Part shown: piece after piece, positions 1 through 7,892 of the stretch | Position numbering within the stretch: position 1 is the first letter of the stretch | Layout of the letters: each line of letters begins with the position of its first letter | Assembly: GCF_003937945.1 (NCBI RefSeq) | Contig: NZ_RSEC01000062.1 | Location: forward strand, 248,001 to 312,000 | Length of the DNA stretch: 64,000 nucleotides | Origin: Amycolatopsis eburnea | GTDB taxonomy: Bacteria; Actinomycetota; Actinomycetes; Mycobacteriales; Pseudonocardiaceae | Reading direction: 5' to 3' | The notes under the pieces: model-generated | Seen by the model: the letters and a program-made list of their open reading frames with translations, nothing else | Databases searched by the model: none | What the model was told of the DNA's origin: nothing | Position numbers and translations under genes: made by a program

Positions 1-174
1 GACGGTCCCCGCACCCATCTGTGCGAGTCTTGCTGCGATTGCCTCCCTCAACAGCGGGTGGTCGTCGACCACCAATACCGAAAAGAGCTCTTCCCGCGGG
101 TGCGGAACCATGCTTGCCGGCAACGCGCCGGCTGGCGTGGATCGGACGGCCTGAGAAATGCCGACGGTAGCCAC
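1..174 (-). CDS. Response regulator, N-terminal part (runs off window)
   Basis: The visible 58 residues contain the start of a receiver domain: a hydrophobic beta-strand followed by the acidic pair in VLVVDDHPLLREAIAARLA, the hallmark of NarL/LuxR-type two-component response regulators. The frame is open to base 1, so the phospho-acceptor Asp and output domain are outside the window. I chose the GTG at 174 because a GGAGGT ribosome-binding site lies six bases upstream (181-186 on the plus strand); an ATG at 111 begins closer to the receiver domain and is the alternative. The class of output domain is inferred only from the N-terminal sequence style. Confidence 0.8.
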   Translation of the reverse strand, partial: MATVGISQAVRSTPAGALPASMVPHPREELFSVLVVDDHPLLREAIAARLAQMGAGTV

Positions 175-186
175 GTCACTACCTCC

Positions 187-899
187 CTGGAGTCGGTCGT
201 GCCCCCCGACCGGCACCGGGACCTTCGGCCGTTCAGCCGCGCCAGCTTTAGACCGAAAGTGGTGTCGTCGAAGGCACTGTAGCCGCCCGGAGGCCGTTGC
301 GGGGGGATCGAATGGGTATCTATCTCAAACGAACAGTCACTCAGTGGGTTCGTAGTAACACGATCGGGCTAGTACACGGCCGGTTGTTAACGGATAGCCC
401 AGCGAACACGATGCAAAGAAGTTGCCGACGGCCAAATGGCCGTGCAGATGGGTCGTGCAGCTGCCGGTGCGCCTAGTGACGGGGGTCCGGATGGCCGCGG
501 GCCGGTCCCGGAATGTGGCCCCGGCCGGGGCATGATCAAGTTGCCGGAGCGGCTTCGGCAGGGTCTGCCGAGGCCGTGGCGCGTGACTGTCCGTGTCGAT
601 CACGGGGTCCGGGACGGCCTGGAACGCCGTGTTGATCTTGTTGCGGTGCGTGACCGCGGTGAGTCACTAACGAGGAGACGTGAAACGGCCTCAGAGCGGC
701 CGGATGGGCGTATGGGGGTCTGTGATCGTCCGGCTCGGTTTCGGGCGCGGAGGGGTGCTTCCGGGGCCGCGAAGGCGTGAACGGCGTTCAGTGGACGTGA
801 ATTTTGCTCACATCGGTACAAGCGGGCTGCCTCGGGAGGACTTCGGGCGGGGTGCCGTTGCCGTTTCGTTGCGCGCGATCGCCCGATCGCCGCGGGGCA
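187..899. other. Non-coding stretch, no gene recognised
   Basis: About 700 bases upstream of the response regulator. Bases 290-430 are clearly less GC-rich than the rest of the window and could hold promoters for the minus-strand regulator. Several open frames of 70-120 codons cross the stretch but none has the third-position GC bias of the neighbouring genes, a ribosome-binding site or a recognisable motif. I see no RNA gene here. Confidence 0.5.
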
Positions 900-1333
900 G
901 GAGCGGGTCGGCGATGTCATGAAAGGGTCGTTCATCTCGCTGGACGTCATGAAAGGGTCGTTCATGGCGTCCGGAGGGGGCGCGGGTCAGGGGCGGGTCG
1001 GCGATGTCGTGTCGGGCGGTGCTGCGGTGTCTTGAATGAGTCATTCAGGACCTCCGAAGACCTGAATGAGTCATTCAAGACGCTTGCCAGGGCAGGAGCG
1101 GGAGCCCGGTCGCCGCGGGTCAGGGGCGGGTCGGCGATGTCGTGCCGGGCGGGGCTGCGGTGTCTTGAATGAGTCATTCAGGACCTCCGAAGACCTGAAT
1201 GAGTCGTTCAGGACGCTTGCCGGGGCGGGAGCGGGAGCCCGGTCGCTGCGGGTCGGGAGCGGGGCGGCGATGTCATGAAAGGGTCGTTCATCTCGCCGGA
1301 CGTCATGAAAGAGTCGTTCATGGCGTCCGGAAG
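900..1333. repeat. Intergenic tandem and palindromic repeat cluster
   Basis: A unit of about 133 bp occurs twice (tgtcttgaatgag at 1028 and again at 1161), each holding two copies of the palindromic motif TGAATGAGTCATTCA. The cluster is bracketed by two blocks (913-968 and 1269-1330) in which the motif ATGAAAGGGTCGTTCAT occurs twice in direct orientation. The same motif forms the arms of hairpins elsewhere in the window. There is no protein-coding signal; short open frames here are by-products of the ATG and GTG triplets in the repeats. Confidence 0.75.
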
Positions 1334-1343
1334 GGGCCGTGGG

Positions 1344-1907
1344 TCAGGAGCTCTGCCGCTGCCCGAACAGGGTCACGCCGACCGGCGGCAGGCCCACCAC
1401 GCTCGCCATCACCTGGCAGAACGCCTGCCCGTGCGGCAGCAGCCCGGCGTCCGTCGGGGTCCACGACGCCCGCAGCTCCAGGTCGTCGGTCCGCGCCGGG
1501 CCCGAAATGTCGCCGAAGCGGGCCGAGGACGTCTCGGTGACCGTGCCGCCCAGTGCCGTCCAGCTCGCGCCGGAGACCTCCAGCGCGTCCGTCAGCCACG
1601 ACCAGCCGACCGCCGGCAGGAACGGGTCGGTCGCCAGCTCGCGGTCCAGCTCCGCGCGCACGTACATGACCAGCCGCAGCACGCCGTCCCAGCCGTCCTG
1701 GCCGTCCGGGTCGTGCAGCAGGACCAGGCGGCCCGAGGCCAGCACGTCGGCCGGGCCCGCCACTTCGCAGCTGACCGCGTACGACCACGGCGCGAGCCGC
1801 TGCGGGGCCCGCATGGGCTCCAGCAGCACCTCCCGGCGGGGCCGGACGGACTGCAGCGCCGCGACTGCTTCGCGGAAGAGCTCGGGCACTGGCGTCATCG
1901 CGGTCAC
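1344..1907 (-). CDS. DUF3000 family protein
   Basis: A 187-residue soluble protein of the actinobacterial DUF3000 family, whose role is unknown. Recognisable features are the N-terminal FREAVAALQSVRPRREVLLEP segment region, the central YAVSCEV strand and the C-terminal LLPHGQAFCQVMASVVGLPP stretch. It is divergent from hemE, an arrangement that I recall as common in actinobacteria, so a link with haem metabolism is possible but unproven. Start is GTG at 1907; the ATG three codons later (1898) is an alternative. Confidence 0.85.
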   Translation of the reverse strand: MTAMTPVPELFREAVAALQSVRPRREVLLEPMRAPQRLAPWSYAVSCEVAGPADVLASGRLVLLHDPDGQDGWDGVLRLVMYVRAELDRELATDPFLPAVGWSWLTDALEVSGASWTALGGTVTETSSARFGDISGPARTDDLELRASWTPTDAGLLPHGQAFCQVMASVVGLPPVGVTLFGQRQSS

Positions 1908-1995
1908 GCTTCGACTTTAGGGCGGGCACGCCCCGTTGCGGGCGCAGGCGCGCCGATAGAAGGGCCGTCCCGAGGGCGTGGCACGATTGACGGCG

Positions 1996-3066
1996 ATGTC
2001 ACCGACCACGCCCCTGCCGCAGCGAGCCGCCCCGTCCGGCCGCCGCGAGCTGCCCGAAGCCCCGTTCCTGGCCGCCGCGCGCGGCGAACGCCCGGAGCGC
2101 ACGCCCGTCTGGTTCATGCGCCAGGCCGGCCGCTCGCTGCCCGAATACCGCGCGCTGCGCGAGGGCGTGCCGATGCTCGACGCCTGCTTCGACCCCGAAA
2201 TGCTCGCCGAGATCACGCTGCAGCCGGTCCGCCGCCACGGCGTCGACGCGGCGATCCTCTTCAGCGACATCGTGGTGCCGCTGAAGGCCGCCGGGGTCGA
2301 CATCGACATCGTGCCCGGCACCGGCCCGGTCGCCGCTTCGCCGGTGCGCGACCTCGCCGCCGTGAAAGCGCTGCCGGTGCTCGAGCCCGAGCACGTCGCG
2401 AAGGTCGCCGACGGCGTCCGGCTGCTCGTCGAGCGGCTCGGCGGCACCCCGCTCATCGGCTTCGCCGGCGCGCCGTTCACGCTCGCCAGCTACCTCATCG
2501 AGGGCGGCCCGAGCCGCAACCACGAGCACACCAAGGCGCTGATGCACAGCGAGCCGGCGCTGTGGCACGAGCTGGCCGGGCGCCTGGCCGACGTCGCGCT
2601 GACGTTCCTGCGCGCGCAGCTCGACGCGGGCGTCGACGCGGTCCAGCTGTTCGACTCCTGGGCCGGCGCGCTGTCCGAACGGGACTACCGCGAGTTCGTC
2701 CTGCCGCACTCGGCGCGGGTCCTCGCGGGCGTCGCGGAGTACGGCGTGCCGCGCATCCACTTCGGCGTCGGCACCGGCGAGCTGCTCGCCGCGATGCGCG
2801 ACGCGGGCGCGGACGTCGTCGGCGTCGACTGGCGCATCCCGCTCGACGAAGCCGTGCGGCGCCTCGGCGGCAAAGCGGTCGTGCAGGGCAACCTCGACCC
2901 GGCGCTGCTGCACGCGTCCTGGCCGGTCCTCGAAGCCGAGGTCCGCCGGATCGTCGAAGAGGGCAAGGCGGCCGACGGTCACATCTTCAACCTGGGCCAC
3001 GGCGTGCTGCCGGGCGTCGACCCGGACGTGCTGACGCGCGTGGTCGGGCTGGTGCACGAGCTGTGA
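1996..3066 (+). CDS. hemE: Uroporphyrinogen III decarboxylase
   Basis: Decarboxylates the four acetate side chains of uroporphyrinogen III to give coproporphyrinogen III in the cytoplasm. The N-terminal signature RTPVWFMRQAGRSLPEYR, the following LFSDIVVPL and GFAGAPFTLASYLIEGG segments and the C-terminal FNLGHGVLPGVDPD motif are all present, and the length (about 356 residues) is normal. The start is uncertain: ATG at 1996 is chosen, GTG at 1978 is in frame and neither has a strong ribosome-binding site. It overlaps hemY by four bases (GTGA), indicating translational coupling. Confidence 0.96.
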   Translation: MSPTTPLPQRAAPSGRRELPEAPFLAAARGERPERTPVWFMRQAGRSLPEYRALREGVPMLDACFDPEMLAEITLQPVRRHGVDAAILFSDIVVPLKAAGVDIDIVPGTGPVAASPVRDLAAVKALPVLEPEHVAKVADGVRLLVERLGGTPLIGFAGAPFTLASYLIEGGPSRNHEHTKALMHSEPALWHELAGRLADVALTFLRAQLDAGVDAVQLFDSWAGALSERDYREFVLPHSARVLAGVAEYGVPRIHFGVGTGELLAAMRDAGADVVGVDWRIPLDEAVRRLGGKAVVQGNLDPALLHASWPVLEAEVRRIVEEGKAADGHIFNLGHGVLPGVDPDVLTRVVGLVHEL

Positions 3067-4463
3067 AGCGCGTCGCGGTCGTCGGCGGGGGCGTTTCCGG
3101 GCTGACCGCGGCGTACCGGCTGCGGCGGCTGCTCGGCCCGGACGCCGAGATCGTCGTGTTCGAGAAGACGAAGACGCCGGGCGGGAAGCTGCGCACGGCC
3201 GAGCTGGCCGGCGTCCCCTACGACGTCGGCGCCGAGGCCTTCCTCGTCCGCCGTCCCGAGATGCTCGCGCTGGTCCGCGAGCTGGGCCTCGACGTCGTCC
3301 ACCCGACGAAGGCCCGCGCGAAGATCCACGCCGGCGGCAGCGTGACCGGCATGCCGCCCGGCACGCTGATGGGCGTCCCGGCGTCGGCGGAGTCCGTGGC
3401 CGGCGTGCTTTCCGAAGCGGGACGGCGAGCCGTCGAAGCCGAAGCCACGCTGCCCGAGCTGCGGCTGCCGAGCGGTGACCTGCCGCTCGGGCCGCTGCTG
3501 CGCGAGCGCTTCGGCGACGAACTGGTCGACCGGCTCGTCGACCCCCTGCTCGGCGGCGTCTACGCGGGGGGCGCGGACGGTCTCGGCCTGCGCGCGACCA
3601 TGCCGGGCCTCGCCTCGGCGCTGGCCGCGGGCGCGGGTTCGCTGACCGCCGCGGCGGCCGCCCAGCTGCCCGCGAACCCCTCGACCGCGCCCGTGTTCGG
3701 CACCGTCCCGGGCGGGCTCGGCACGGTGATCGACCGGCTCACCGAGGCTTCCGGTGCCGAGCTGCGGGCCGGGCTGCCGGTCTGCGACCTCGAACGGCAC
3801 GGCACCGGCTGGCGGCTGCGCATCGGCGCCGCGCCGACCGCGCACGCGCCCGCCGACAACACGGTCGAGGCCGACGCGGTCGTCCTCGCCGTCCCCGCGC
3901 CCTCGGCCCGCCGGCTGCTGGCCGACCTGGTGCCCGCGGCTTCGGCGGCGTTCGGCGAGGTCGAACTGGCGTCGATGGCCGTGGTCGCGCTGGCGCTGCC
4001 GCCCGGCACGCCGTTGCCGGACGCGTCGGGGATCCTGATCGGCCACGGCGAGCGTGACGCCGCAGGCAAGCCGTACGCGTCGAAGGCGTTCACGTTCTCT
4101 TCGCGCAAGTGGAGCCACTTCGGCACCGGCCCGGTGCTCGTCCGCGGCTCGGTCGGGCGCTTCGGCGAGCTGGGCGCGCTGAAGGCCGACGACGTCGAGC
4201 TGGTCCGCGTGGTGCGCGACGACCTCGCGCGCCTGACCGGCGTGACGGCCGCGCCGATCGAGACGCTCGTGACGCGGTGGGGCGGCGGGCTGCCGCAGTA
4301 CGGCGCCGGGCACCTCGAACGGGTCGAGCGGATCGAGAAGGCGATCGCGGCGGTCCCGGGGCTGGCGGTCGCCGGCGCGACGCTGCACGGGGTCGGGCTG
4401 CCGGCCTGCGTGGCCACCGCGGAGGCGGCCGCGCAGCGGATCGCGGCGCACCTCGCCGAGTGA
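3063..4463 (+). CDS. hemY: HemY-type coproporphyrinogen/protoporphyrinogen oxidase
   Basis: An FAD-dependent oxidase of 466 residues. The N-terminus VAVVGGGVSGLTAAYRL is a Rossmann dinucleotide-binding motif, followed by FEKTKTPGGKL, and a second flavin-contacting GATLHGVGLPACVATAE motif lies at the C-terminus. In actinobacteria HemY acts with HemQ in the coproporphyrin-dependent pathway, oxidising coproporphyrinogen III to coproporphyrin III; the immediate neighbourhood (hemE upstream, hemQ downstream) supports that role. The GTG start overlaps the hemE stop by four bases. Ferrochelatase is not in the window. Confidence 0.94.
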   Translation: MKRVAVVGGGVSGLTAAYRLRRLLGPDAEIVVFEKTKTPGGKLRTAELAGVPYDVGAEAFLVRRPEMLALVRELGLDVVHPTKARAKIHAGGSVTGMPPGTLMGVPASAESVAGVLSEAGRRAVEAEATLPELRLPSGDLPLGPLLRERFGDELVDRLVDPLLGGVYAGGADGLGLRATMPGLASALAAGAGSLTAAAAAQLPANPSTAPVFGTVPGGLGTVIDRLTEASGAELRAGLPVCDLERHGTGWRLRIGAAPTAHAPADNTVEADAVVLAVPAPSARRLLADLVPAASAAFGEVELASMAVVALALPPGTPLPDASGILIGHGERDAAGKPYASKAFTFSSRKWSHFGTGPVLVRGSVGRFGELGALKADDVELVRVVRDDLARLTGVTAAPIETLVTRWGGGLPQYGAGHLERVERIEKAIAAVPGLAVAGATLHGVGLPACVATAEAAAQRIAAHLAE

Positions 4464-4519
4464 GTGCTCTCACCTGACCCGTGGCGGCGACCGGGCCGCC
4501 GCGGTGACAGGATGGACGT

Positions 4520-5212
4520 ATGGCGCGGGTCAACTACAACGAGCTCAACGACACCATCCGGTACACGACCTGGTCGGTCTTCCGGATCGAGCCCGGCAGG
4601 CTGGGCGAGGACCGCGGGACCGCCGGCCGCGAGACGACCGAGTACCTCGACGGCCTGGAGGCCAAGGGCGTCGTCGTCCGGGGCGTCTACGACGTGTCCG
4701 CGCTGCGTGCCGACGCCGACTACATGATCTGGTGGCACGCCGAGGAGATCGAGCAGGTGCAGGCCGCCTACTCCGGCTTCCGGCGGACCCCGCTCGGGCG
4801 CGCGTCGACGCCGGTCTGGAGCCAGACCGCGCTGCACCGGCCCGCGGAGTTCAACAAGAGCCACATCCCCGCCTTCCTCGCGGGGGAAGAGGCGCGCAAG
4901 TACATCTGCGTGTACCCGTTCGTGCGGTCCTACGAGTGGTACCTGCTGCCCGACGCCGAGCGCCGCAAGATGCTGGCCGACCACGGCAAGGAAGCCCGCG
5001 ACTACCCGGACGTGCGCGCGAACACCGTGGCGTCGTTCGCGCTGGGCGACTACGAGTGGATCCTCGCTTTCGAGGCCGACGAGCTGCACCGGATCGTCGA
5101 CCTGATGCGCCACCTGCGCGGCACCGAGGCGCGGCGGCACGTGCGGGAGGAAATCCCGTTCTACACCGGCACGCGCGTGCCGCCCGCCGAGCTCGTCGCG
5201 GCCCTCCCGTAG
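4520..5212 (+). CDS. hemQ: HemQ, coproheme decarboxylase
   Basis: A 230-residue chlorite-dismutase-fold protein. It converts Fe-coproporphyrin III to haem b by two decarboxylations, the last step of the coproporphyrin-dependent route. The family signature is seen in the C-terminal half: EWYLLPDAERRKMLADHGK followed by ARDYPDV and FALGDYEWILAFEAD; the His in the ADHGK segment is the expected proximal haem ligand region. ATG at 4520 sits 56 bases after hemY, so the gene is probably co-transcribed with hemE-hemY. Confidence 0.95.
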   Translation: MARVNYNELNDTIRYTTWSVFRIEPGRLGEDRGTAGRETTEYLDGLEAKGVVVRGVYDVSALRADADYMIWWHAEEIEQVQAAYSGFRRTPLGRASTPVWSQTALHRPAEFNKSHIPAFLAGEEARKYICVYPFVRSYEWYLLPDAERRKMLADHGKEARDYPDVRANTVASFALGDYEWILAFEADELHRIVDLMRHLRGTEARRHVREEIPFYTGTRVPPAELVAALP

Positions 5213-6552
5213 TGCGCGAGGCAGTCGAGGGCGCCTGGCGGGCGCTCACCGGTTCGGCGCCGGGCCCCTTCGAGCTGACTGGCACCGAAGACGTGCTGCC
5301 GGGCCCGTACCGGGTGGCGGCCGCCGCGACGGCGTCGATCGCGGCGGCGACGCTGGCGGCAGGCGAACTGCTGAAGCAGCGCGGGATCGAGCCCGGCGTC
5401 GTCACCGCGGACACGCGGCACGCGGCGGCGGCGTTCCACAGCGAGCAGCTGCTGCGCGTCGACGGCACAGGCGCGGAGTCGGTCTGGGCGCCGCTGTCGG
5501 GCAACTACCGCACGGCCGACGGCTGGGTCCGCCTGCACTGCAACTACCCGCGCCACGAAGCGGCGGTGTGCTGGGGGCTGGGCGTACCCGGCACCCGGGG
5601 CGCGGTCGCGAAGGCGGTCGCGGGACGGCCCGCGCGCGAGATCGAGCACGCGGTGGTGTCCGCCGGGGGAGCGGCCGCCGAGCTGCGGTCGCCGGAGGAC
5701 TGGGCGGCGCACCCGCAGGGGACCGCGGTGGCTTCGCTGCCGCTGGTTTCGCTGGAGCCGGTGGGTGCGGCGCCGAAGCGGACGTTCTTCTACTCGGACC
5801 GGCCGATGGGCGGCGTCCGGGTGCTGGAGCTGACCCACGTGCTGGCCGGGCCGGTCGCCGGGCGGGTCCTGGCCGCGCACGGCGCCGACGTCCTGCACGT
5901 CGGGGCCGCGCACCTGCCGCGCGTCGAGGCGCTGGTGCGGGATACCGGGCAGGGCAAGCGTTCGACGTTCGTCGCCCTGGACACCGAGGGCGGGCGCGCG
6001 CGGCTGAAGAAGCTGATCAGCCGGGCGGACGTGCTGGTCCAGTCCTTCCGGCCGGGCGCGCTGGAGAAGATCGGGTTCGGCCCCGCGGAGCTGGCCGAGC
6101 TGCGGCCGGGCCTGGTGATCGCGGACCTGAGCGCGTACGGCTGGGAAGGCCCGTGGGCGCGCCGGCGCGGGTTCGACAGCCTGGTCCAGATGTCGAACGG
6201 GATGGCGTTCGGTGCGGACGAGCCGTCGCCGCTGCCGGTCCAGGCCCTGGACCACGCGACGGGCTGGCTCGCGGCGGCGGCGATCATGACGGCGATCCAC
6301 CGCCAGCTCGTGGACGGCGGCACCTGGCGCGCGCGGCTGTCGCTGGCGGGCACCGGCCGGTGGCTGGATTCGCTGGGGCGCAAGGATCCCGCGGGCGCCG
6401 AGGTCGACTACAGCGACCTGATGGAGGACGCGGACAGCGGCTACGGCCGGTTGACGCGGGTCCGGATGGCGGGCGGGCTGCCGGGAGCGGAGCCCCACTG
6501 GGACTTCGGGACGCGGCTGCCGGGAGTCGACAAACCGACCTGGACCCCCTGA
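5212..6552 (+). CDS. CoA-transferase family III (CaiB/BaiF) protein
   Basis: A 446-residue protein whose middle third carries the family III CoA-transferase core: GKRSTFVALDTEGG, ADVLVQSFRPGALEKIG, then DLSAYGWEGPW and FDSLVQMSNGMA, in which the Asp of FDSLVQ aligns with the catalytic Asp of formyl-CoA transferase. The N-terminal 190 residues are a more divergent half-domain. The substrate is not identifiable. The GTG start shares one base with the hemQ stop (TAGTG), so translation is coupled to the haem operon although no haem role is known for this family. It ends eight bases before a dispersed repeat. Confidence 0.85.
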   Translation: MREAVEGAWRALTGSAPGPFELTGTEDVLPGPYRVAAAATASIAAATLAAGELLKQRGIEPGVVTADTRHAAAAFHSEQLLRVDGTGAESVWAPLSGNYRTADGWVRLHCNYPRHEAAVCWGLGVPGTRGAVAKAVAGRPAREIEHAVVSAGGAAAELRSPEDWAAHPQGTAVASLPLVSLEPVGAAPKRTFFYSDRPMGGVRVLELTHVLAGPVAGRVLAAHGADVLHVGAAHLPRVEALVRDTGQGKRSTFVALDTEGGRARLKKLISRADVLVQSFRPGALEKIGFGPAELAELRPGLVIADLSAYGWEGPWARRRGFDSLVQMSNGMAFGADEPSPLPVQALDHATGWLAAAAIMTAIHRQLVDGGTWRARLSLAGTGRWLDSLGRKDPAGAEVDYSDLMEDADSGYGRLTRVRMAGGLPGAEPHWDFGTRLPGVDKPTWTP

Positions 6553-6560
6553 CGCAGGGC

Positions 6561-6735
6561 CCCGGCAAAGTCAGGCAGCGCGGCCGATCCGCCCCTCCGC
6601 GATGTCATGAAAGGGTCGTTCATCTCGCCAGACGACATGAACGACCCTTTCATGACATCCCCGCGACGCCGGGCAGACCACGCGGCCAGCCGACTCCGCG
6701 GCCGGTCACCGGCTCGCCGGCGCGACTTTGCCGGG
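6561..6735. repeat. MITE-like element, complete copy
   Basis: This 175 bp element has matching ends: CCCGGCAAAGTC at 6561-6572 and its exact reverse complement GACTTTGCCGGG at 6724-6735. Inside is a hairpin with perfect 23 bp arms (6601-6623 and 6637-6659) around a 13-base loop. It lies between the convergent CoA-transferase gene and the DUF692 operon. Related copies lie at 13.1, 32.5 and 57.3 kb. No open frame inside looks coding. Confidence 0.75.
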
Positions 6736-6742
6736 AGGAGGT

Positions 6743-6760
6743 CCTGAATGACTCATTCAG
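6743..6760. repeat. Palindrome overlapping the end of the DUF692 operon
   Basis: The motif TGAATGACTCATTCA is a near-perfect palindrome of the type found in the 0.9-1.3 kb repeat cluster. Read on the minus strand, its first TGA is the stop codon of the last gene of the operon (6757-6759), so a repeat forms the 3' end of a gene. Confidence 0.7.
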
Positions 6761-7095
6761 CGCCGCCGCAACCGCTCCCGCAACCCCCGCCGGGGCTTCG
6801 GCAAGTGCCCACCCGCGATCAGCCACGCCACGAACTCGTCCGCGTACGCCCCCGACCGCTCCGCCGCGAGCTTCGGCCGCTCCGCGCTGAATTCCGCGAA
6901 CAACGGCCCGTACCGCTCACCCAGCGCCTCAGCCACCTCAGGCCGCTGATAAGCCAGCACCCGCCCGTGCTTCCGCCGCAGCACCGAAGCCTCCACCCGC
7001 AACCGCGCCGGATCGAAGCCCGAAGGCGCCGGGCCCGAAGCCAGCAGCGCGTGCAGCAGCTCCGCCTGCCGCGCCGCCAGTTCCTCGCGGCTCAC
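6757..7095 (-). CDS. Small partner protein of the DUF692 oxidase operon
   Basis: A 112-residue basic, soluble protein that I do not recognise with confidence. It starts VSREELAARQAELLHALLAS, has an aromatic central part (RVLAYQRPEVAEALGERYGPLF, then FAEFSAERP and YADEFVAWLIAGG) and a very basic tail (RRGLRERLRRR). The GTG start overlaps the stop of the DUF692 gene by four bases. Multinuclear iron oxidases usually work with a small substrate-binding partner (DUF2063/HvfC-BufC type); position, size and the pattern of aromatic segments suggest this is the actinobacterial counterpart, but that is inference. The stop codon lies in a repeat palindrome. Confidence 0.8.
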   Translation of the reverse strand: MSREELAARQAELLHALLASGPAPSGFDPARLRVEASVLRRKHGRVLAYQRPEVAEALGERYGPLFAEFSAERPKLAAERSGAYADEFVAWLIAGGHLPKPRRGLRERLRRR

Positions 7096-7892
7096 ACCGT
7101 CACCGCCGCGCGCAACGCCGCCAGTTCCGAGGCCAGCTCGGCGTCGCTCGGGTAGTCGTCGTCGCGCTCCAGCAGCACCCCGGGCGGGTCCGTCCGGCGC
7201 CGCAGTTCCGTCAGCAGCGCCAGCACTTCCGGCAGCACGGGGTGCGCGTGCGTGTCGTGGTAGACGCCGTCGCGCTCGATACCGCCTGCCATGTGGACGT
7301 ACGCCAGGCGCTCCCACGGGATGCCGTCGAGGAACGCCGCCGGGTCGGTGCCGATGTTGCGGGCGTTGGCGTACAGGTTCGCGACGTCGATGATCAGCCG
7401 GCAGTCCGTCCGCTCGGTCAGCTCGGTGAGGAACTGCTCCTCGGTCAGCTCCGCGTCCGGCCACTCCAGCACCGCGGCGATGTTCTCCAGCGCGAACGGC
7501 ACGTCCACGATGGACTGGGCCAGCCGGACGTTCGCCACCAGCACGTCGAGCGCCTCGCGCGTGCGGGGGAGCGGCATCAGGTGCCCCGAGTCGAGCCCGC
7601 CCGCGCGCACGAAGCACACGTGGTCGCTGACCAGTGGCGCGTCCACGGCCCGGGCGATCTCCGCCAGGTGCTGGACGCGGCCGGTGTCGAGCGGCTCGGC
7701 CCCGCCCAGCGACAGCGAGACGGCGTGCGGCAGCACCGGCATCCCCTTGCGCCGCAACGCCACCAGCGTCTCCGGGAGGTGGTCGGCGTGCAGGTTCTCC
7801 GCGACCACCTCCACCCAGTCGACGCCCGGGAGCCGCGCGATGGACAGGTCCAGTTCGTGCCGCCAGCCGATCCCGATGCCGAGCTCACCCAC
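7092..7892 (-). CDS. DUF692-family multinuclear non-haem iron oxidase (MbnB/TglH-like)
   Basis: A 266-residue TIM-barrel protein of the DUF692 (MNIO) family, which oxidatively rearranges cysteine residues in peptides and Cys-rich proteins (MbnB, TglH, ChrH, BufB). Metal-ligand motifs are intact: Glu32 in VVAENLHAD, His56 in LPHAVSLSLGG, Asp90-His91 in SDHVCF, Glu136-Asn137, Asp169/Asn172 in IDVANLYANARN, His200 in YVHMAGG and the Asp213/His215 group in HDTHAHP. GTG at 7892 is preceded by GGAGGGGG. It overlaps the upstream Cys-tailed membrane protein by eight bases and the downstream small gene by four, so all are translationally coupled; the Cys-rich tails are the obvious candidate substrates. 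Confidence 0.92.
   Translation of the reverse strand: MGELGIGIGWRHELDLSIARLPGVDWVEVVAENLHADHLPETLVALRRKGMPVLPHAVSLSLGGAEPLDTGRVQHLAEIARAVDAPLVSDHVCFVRAGGLDSGHLMPLPRTREALDVLVANVRLAQSIVDVPFALENIAAVLEWPDAELTEEQFLTELTERTDCRLIIDVANLYANARNIGTDPAAFLDGIPWERLAYVHMAGGIERDGVYHDTHAHPVLPEVLALLTELRRRTDPPGVLLERDDDYPSDAELASELAALRAAVTV

Noticed and set aside
337..965. Several small open frames in the first kilobase
   Set aside because: No ribosome-binding site, no codon bias of the neighbourhood and no recognisable motif; some start inside repeat ATG triplets.
900..1333. Possible CRISPR array
   Set aside because: Units are about 133 bp and themselves repetitive; there are no unique spacers of constant length and no cas gene.
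2979..4451. 490-codon minus-strand frame antisense to hemY
   Set aside because: Low-complexity Arg/Gly/Ala/Asp composition typical of antisense shadows of GC-rich genes; hemY on the plus strand is unambiguous.
1275..4463. Open frame of 1062 codons running from the repeat cluster through hemE into hemY
   Set aside because: Only its last 466 codons (from GTG 3063) are a real protein; the first part is the antisense of DUF3000 and an out-of-frame reading of hemE, kept open by high GC.
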